6,081 bases of DNA from Oscillospiraceae bacterium (GTDB taxonomy: Bacteria > Bacillota > Clostridia > Oscillospirales > Oscillospiraceae): assembly GCA_031260745.1 (NCBI GenBank), contig JAISKY010000073.1, positions 1 through 6,081 of the forward strand. The letters run 5' to 3'. The notes beneath the pieces are model-generated. The model did not search any database and was not told the origin of the DNA. It saw nothing but the letters and a program-made list of their open reading frames with translations. Made by a program: the position numbers and the translations under genes. Below, piece by piece: positions 4,614 through 6,081 of this stretch; the first letter of the stretch is position 1, and every line of letters begins with the position of its first letter.

Positions 4614-6081
4614 ACTGCCGCCTCCTTTTTCCAGAATCTAGCTTTGGACGCTAACTCCCGCGGTACGGTGAACGTAAGCAACGCCGTACGGTCGAACGCC
4701 TTAGCGTTACGAACGTCCGTAACCGCCGCCGCTCCAAGCTCCGCGCCGGAGCGGTCAAGCGCGATACCGGCATCGCCTTTTTCAGGCAGCGGAAGAAACT
4801 CGTATGGTATCGTAACCGCCGCTAGACCTCCGCCGATATCCTCGTTAACAAGGAAAATTGACTGCCCCGAACACGCGGCTATACATTGTCCGCAGCCGAT
4901 ACATTCCGCGCTATCGTCAAGCTCCGGCAAAGCGACTATACTTCCCGAAACTTTTATACAATTCTTAGGACACGCGTCGCGGCACGGATTACAGGGGATA
5001 TTCTGCGTACACTCAATAACGGGGTGAACGCCCGATTTGATTTTAACGCCGGGATATTTAGTCACTTCATCGTCGGCAAGATAGCCGCGTTTCAGCAAAC
5101 TTTGAGAGATTTCTATGCCCTCGTCGGTCTTTTCTACGGTTTTACCGCGATTTTGCGGCGCGAACATACCCTCGTGCAAGGCATCTAGCGCGGTTTCAAG
5201 CTCCGCAAGCCTTAAAGTTACGGCGGATTCCTCCGCGAAGCCAAGTTTTCCCGCCGCGGCAATTCCCGAAATACGCCCCTCTATCATCGCGGAGCTTGCT
5301 TCCTCAATGCCGGACACGTCGCCCGCCGCGTACAAGCCCGCTACGGACGTTTCGCCTACGTTTGAGCATACGGGCAGATAACCCGCGCCTGGAGCGGGTT
5401 CCGCCATAGCGCACCCCGCCATCTTCAGCAGTTGAGTTGAGGATGACAGCCCTACCGCGATACAGATTGTGTCAACCTCAAACCGTTTCTCACTGCCGGG
5501 TATAATCTGCCACTTTGAATCTACTTCGCCGATAGTTACGCCGGTAACGCGCTCTGCGCCCTCCGCCCGGACTATTGTGTGCGACAGATAAAACGGAACT
5601 CCGGTTCGCGCGACTTTCGCCGCGTGAACGCCGTAGCCTCCGATACGCGGAGCCGCGTCCACAATCGCGGCAAGTTCGCAGCCCGCCTGAAGCAGTTGGA
5701 AACCTACGACAAGTCCGACGTTTCCGCTGCCCAGCATTAATACGCGTTCGCCGGGTTTAACGCGGTTGACGTTCATCATTGTTTGAGCCGCGCCCGCGCC
5801 CATTACGCCCGGAAGTGTCCAGCCCTCAAAAGTGAGCATATTCTCGCTTGCTCCGGTAGCTACGATTATCGTATCGCCCTTGAAGTGCGCGACCTCTCCG
5901 CCGATTCTAACGACGATTTCTTTGTTTTCGTAAAGCCCGGCTACAACGGCATTTAGATAAACCTCCACACCAAGAGCTTCGGCTTCCGAAAGCAACTCGC
6001 GCCCGATGTCAAGTCCGCGAATTTTCGCTTTATGTTCCTTTGAGCCGAAAAACTTATGGATTTGTTTGAAAAGCTGACCGC
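4610..6081 (-). CDS. FAD/NAD(P) oxidoreductase subunit with 2[4Fe-4S] ferredoxin domain, N-terminus missing
   Basis: The frame stays open to the window edge, giving 489 residues; the first FAD-binding GxGxxG and true start lie beyond 6081. The visible protein begins GGQLFKQIHKFFGS, a continuation of the flavin domain. Counting from there, GSGNVG at 117-122 is the second nucleotide-binding motif and AGD at 252-254 the closing FAD motif, as in HcnB/OoxA-type subunits. A ferredoxin-like domain follows: Cys357, Cys363, Cys366 and Cys370 (C-x5-C-x2-C-x3-CP), then Cys393, Cys396, Cys399 and Cys403 (C-x2-C-x2-C-x3-C), enough for two [4Fe-4S] clusters. About 85 residues without a recognised motif end the protein. 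It probably takes electrons from the DAO subunit and hands them to NAD(P), ferredoxin or a quinone-linked carrier. The stop overlaps the next start (ATGA). A TTG at 5995 is not the start because homologous-looking sequence continues upstream. Confidence 0.9.
   Translation of the reverse strand, partial: GQLFKQIHKFFGSKEHKAKIRGLDIGRELLSEAEALGVEVYLNAVVAGLYENKEIVVRIGGEVAHFKGDTIIVATGASENMLTFEGWTLPGVMGAGAAQTMMNVNRVKPGERVLMLGSGNVGLVVGFQLLQAGCELAAIVDAAPRIGGYGVHAAKVARTGVPFYLSHTIVRAEGAERVTGVTIGEVDSKWQIIPGSEKRFEVDTICIAVGLSSSTQLLKMAGCAMAEPAPGAGYLPVCSNVGETSVAGLYAAGDVSGIEEASSAMIEGRISGIAAAGKLGFAEESAVTLRLAELETALDALHEGMFAPQNRGKTVEKTDEGIEISQSLLKRGYLADDEVTKYPGVKIKSGVHPVIECTQNIPCNPCRDACPKNCIKVSGSIVALPELDDSAECIGCGQCIAACSGQSIFLVNEDIGGGLAAVTIPYEFLPLPEKGDAGIALDRSGAELGAAAVTDVRNAKAFDRTALLTFTVPRELASKARFWKKEAAV
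4621..4628 (-). promoter_or_regulatory. Ribosome binding site of the [2Fe-2S] subunit gene
   Basis: AAAGGAGG on the minus strand, seven bases before the ATG at 4613 and inside the last codons of the large subunit. It shows that the small gene is independently initiated in spite of the ATGA overlap. Confidence 0.8.

Noticed and set aside
4158..5027. A 289-codon open frame on the plus strand
   Set aside because: It is antisense to three well-supported genes, is rich in Arg and Ser with no family motif, and has no ribosome binding site; it reflects codon use on the other strand.
5993..5995. TTG as the start of the large flavoprotein subunit
   Set aside because: The frame is open to the window edge and the upstream residues (GGQLFKQIHKFFGS and following) look like genuine FAD-domain sequence, so the gene is truncated, not short.

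Overview
The window carries two unrelated gene groups that meet tail to tail, with one further gene cut off by the left edge. Roughly balanced base composition, strong GGAGG-type ribosome binding sites, three textbook TTGACA-N17-TATAAT-like promoters and the style of the proteins suggest a bacterium of the Firmicutes, probably an anaerobic clostridial or related lineage. This is inferred from protein flavour and signals, not from any marker gene.

Left part (1-374): the first 97 bases hold the start of a minus-strand zinc-ribbon protein that runs off the window. The AT-rich gap at 98-374 holds two divergent sigma-A-type promoters, one for that gene and one for the molybdenum-cofactor genes. 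Direct and inverted repeats lie on and near the second promoter.

Plus-strand cluster (375-2243): a small MOSC-domain protein, moaA and moaC form a tight operon. MoaA and MoaC together convert GTP to cyclic pyranopterin monophosphate, the first stage of molybdenum-cofactor synthesis. The MOSC protein is probably a sulfur- or pterin-handling accessory. MOSC and moaA overlap by GTGA. The ribosome binding site of moaC is made of the two codons for the C-terminal Gly-Gly of MoaA. Genes for the later steps (moaD, moaE, mogA, moeA) are not in the window.

Minus-strand cluster (6081 down to 2246): three overlapping genes encode a multi-subunit flavoprotein dehydrogenase of the hydrogen cyanide synthase / opine oxidase / dye-linked proline dehydrogenase type. 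They are a large FAD/NAD(P) subunit with a built-in two-cluster [4Fe-4S] ferredoxin domain (N-terminus outside the window), a small BFD-like [2Fe-2S] subunit, and a DAO-fold FAD subunit that should oxidise the substrate, most likely an amino acid or other secondary or primary amine. Electrons probably pass from the DAO flavin through the iron-sulfur clusters to the second flavin. The substrate cannot be read from the sequence.

Downstream on the same strand is an AraC-type regulator with its own consensus promoter. A 28-bp almost perfect palindrome lies just inside its transcript. It may be an operator, an attenuator, or a terminator for readthrough from the oxidoreductase genes. The regulator's stop codon lies two bases from that of moaC, leaving no room for a separate terminator between the convergent units. 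No tRNA, rRNA, CRISPR array, insertion sequence or phage gene was seen.
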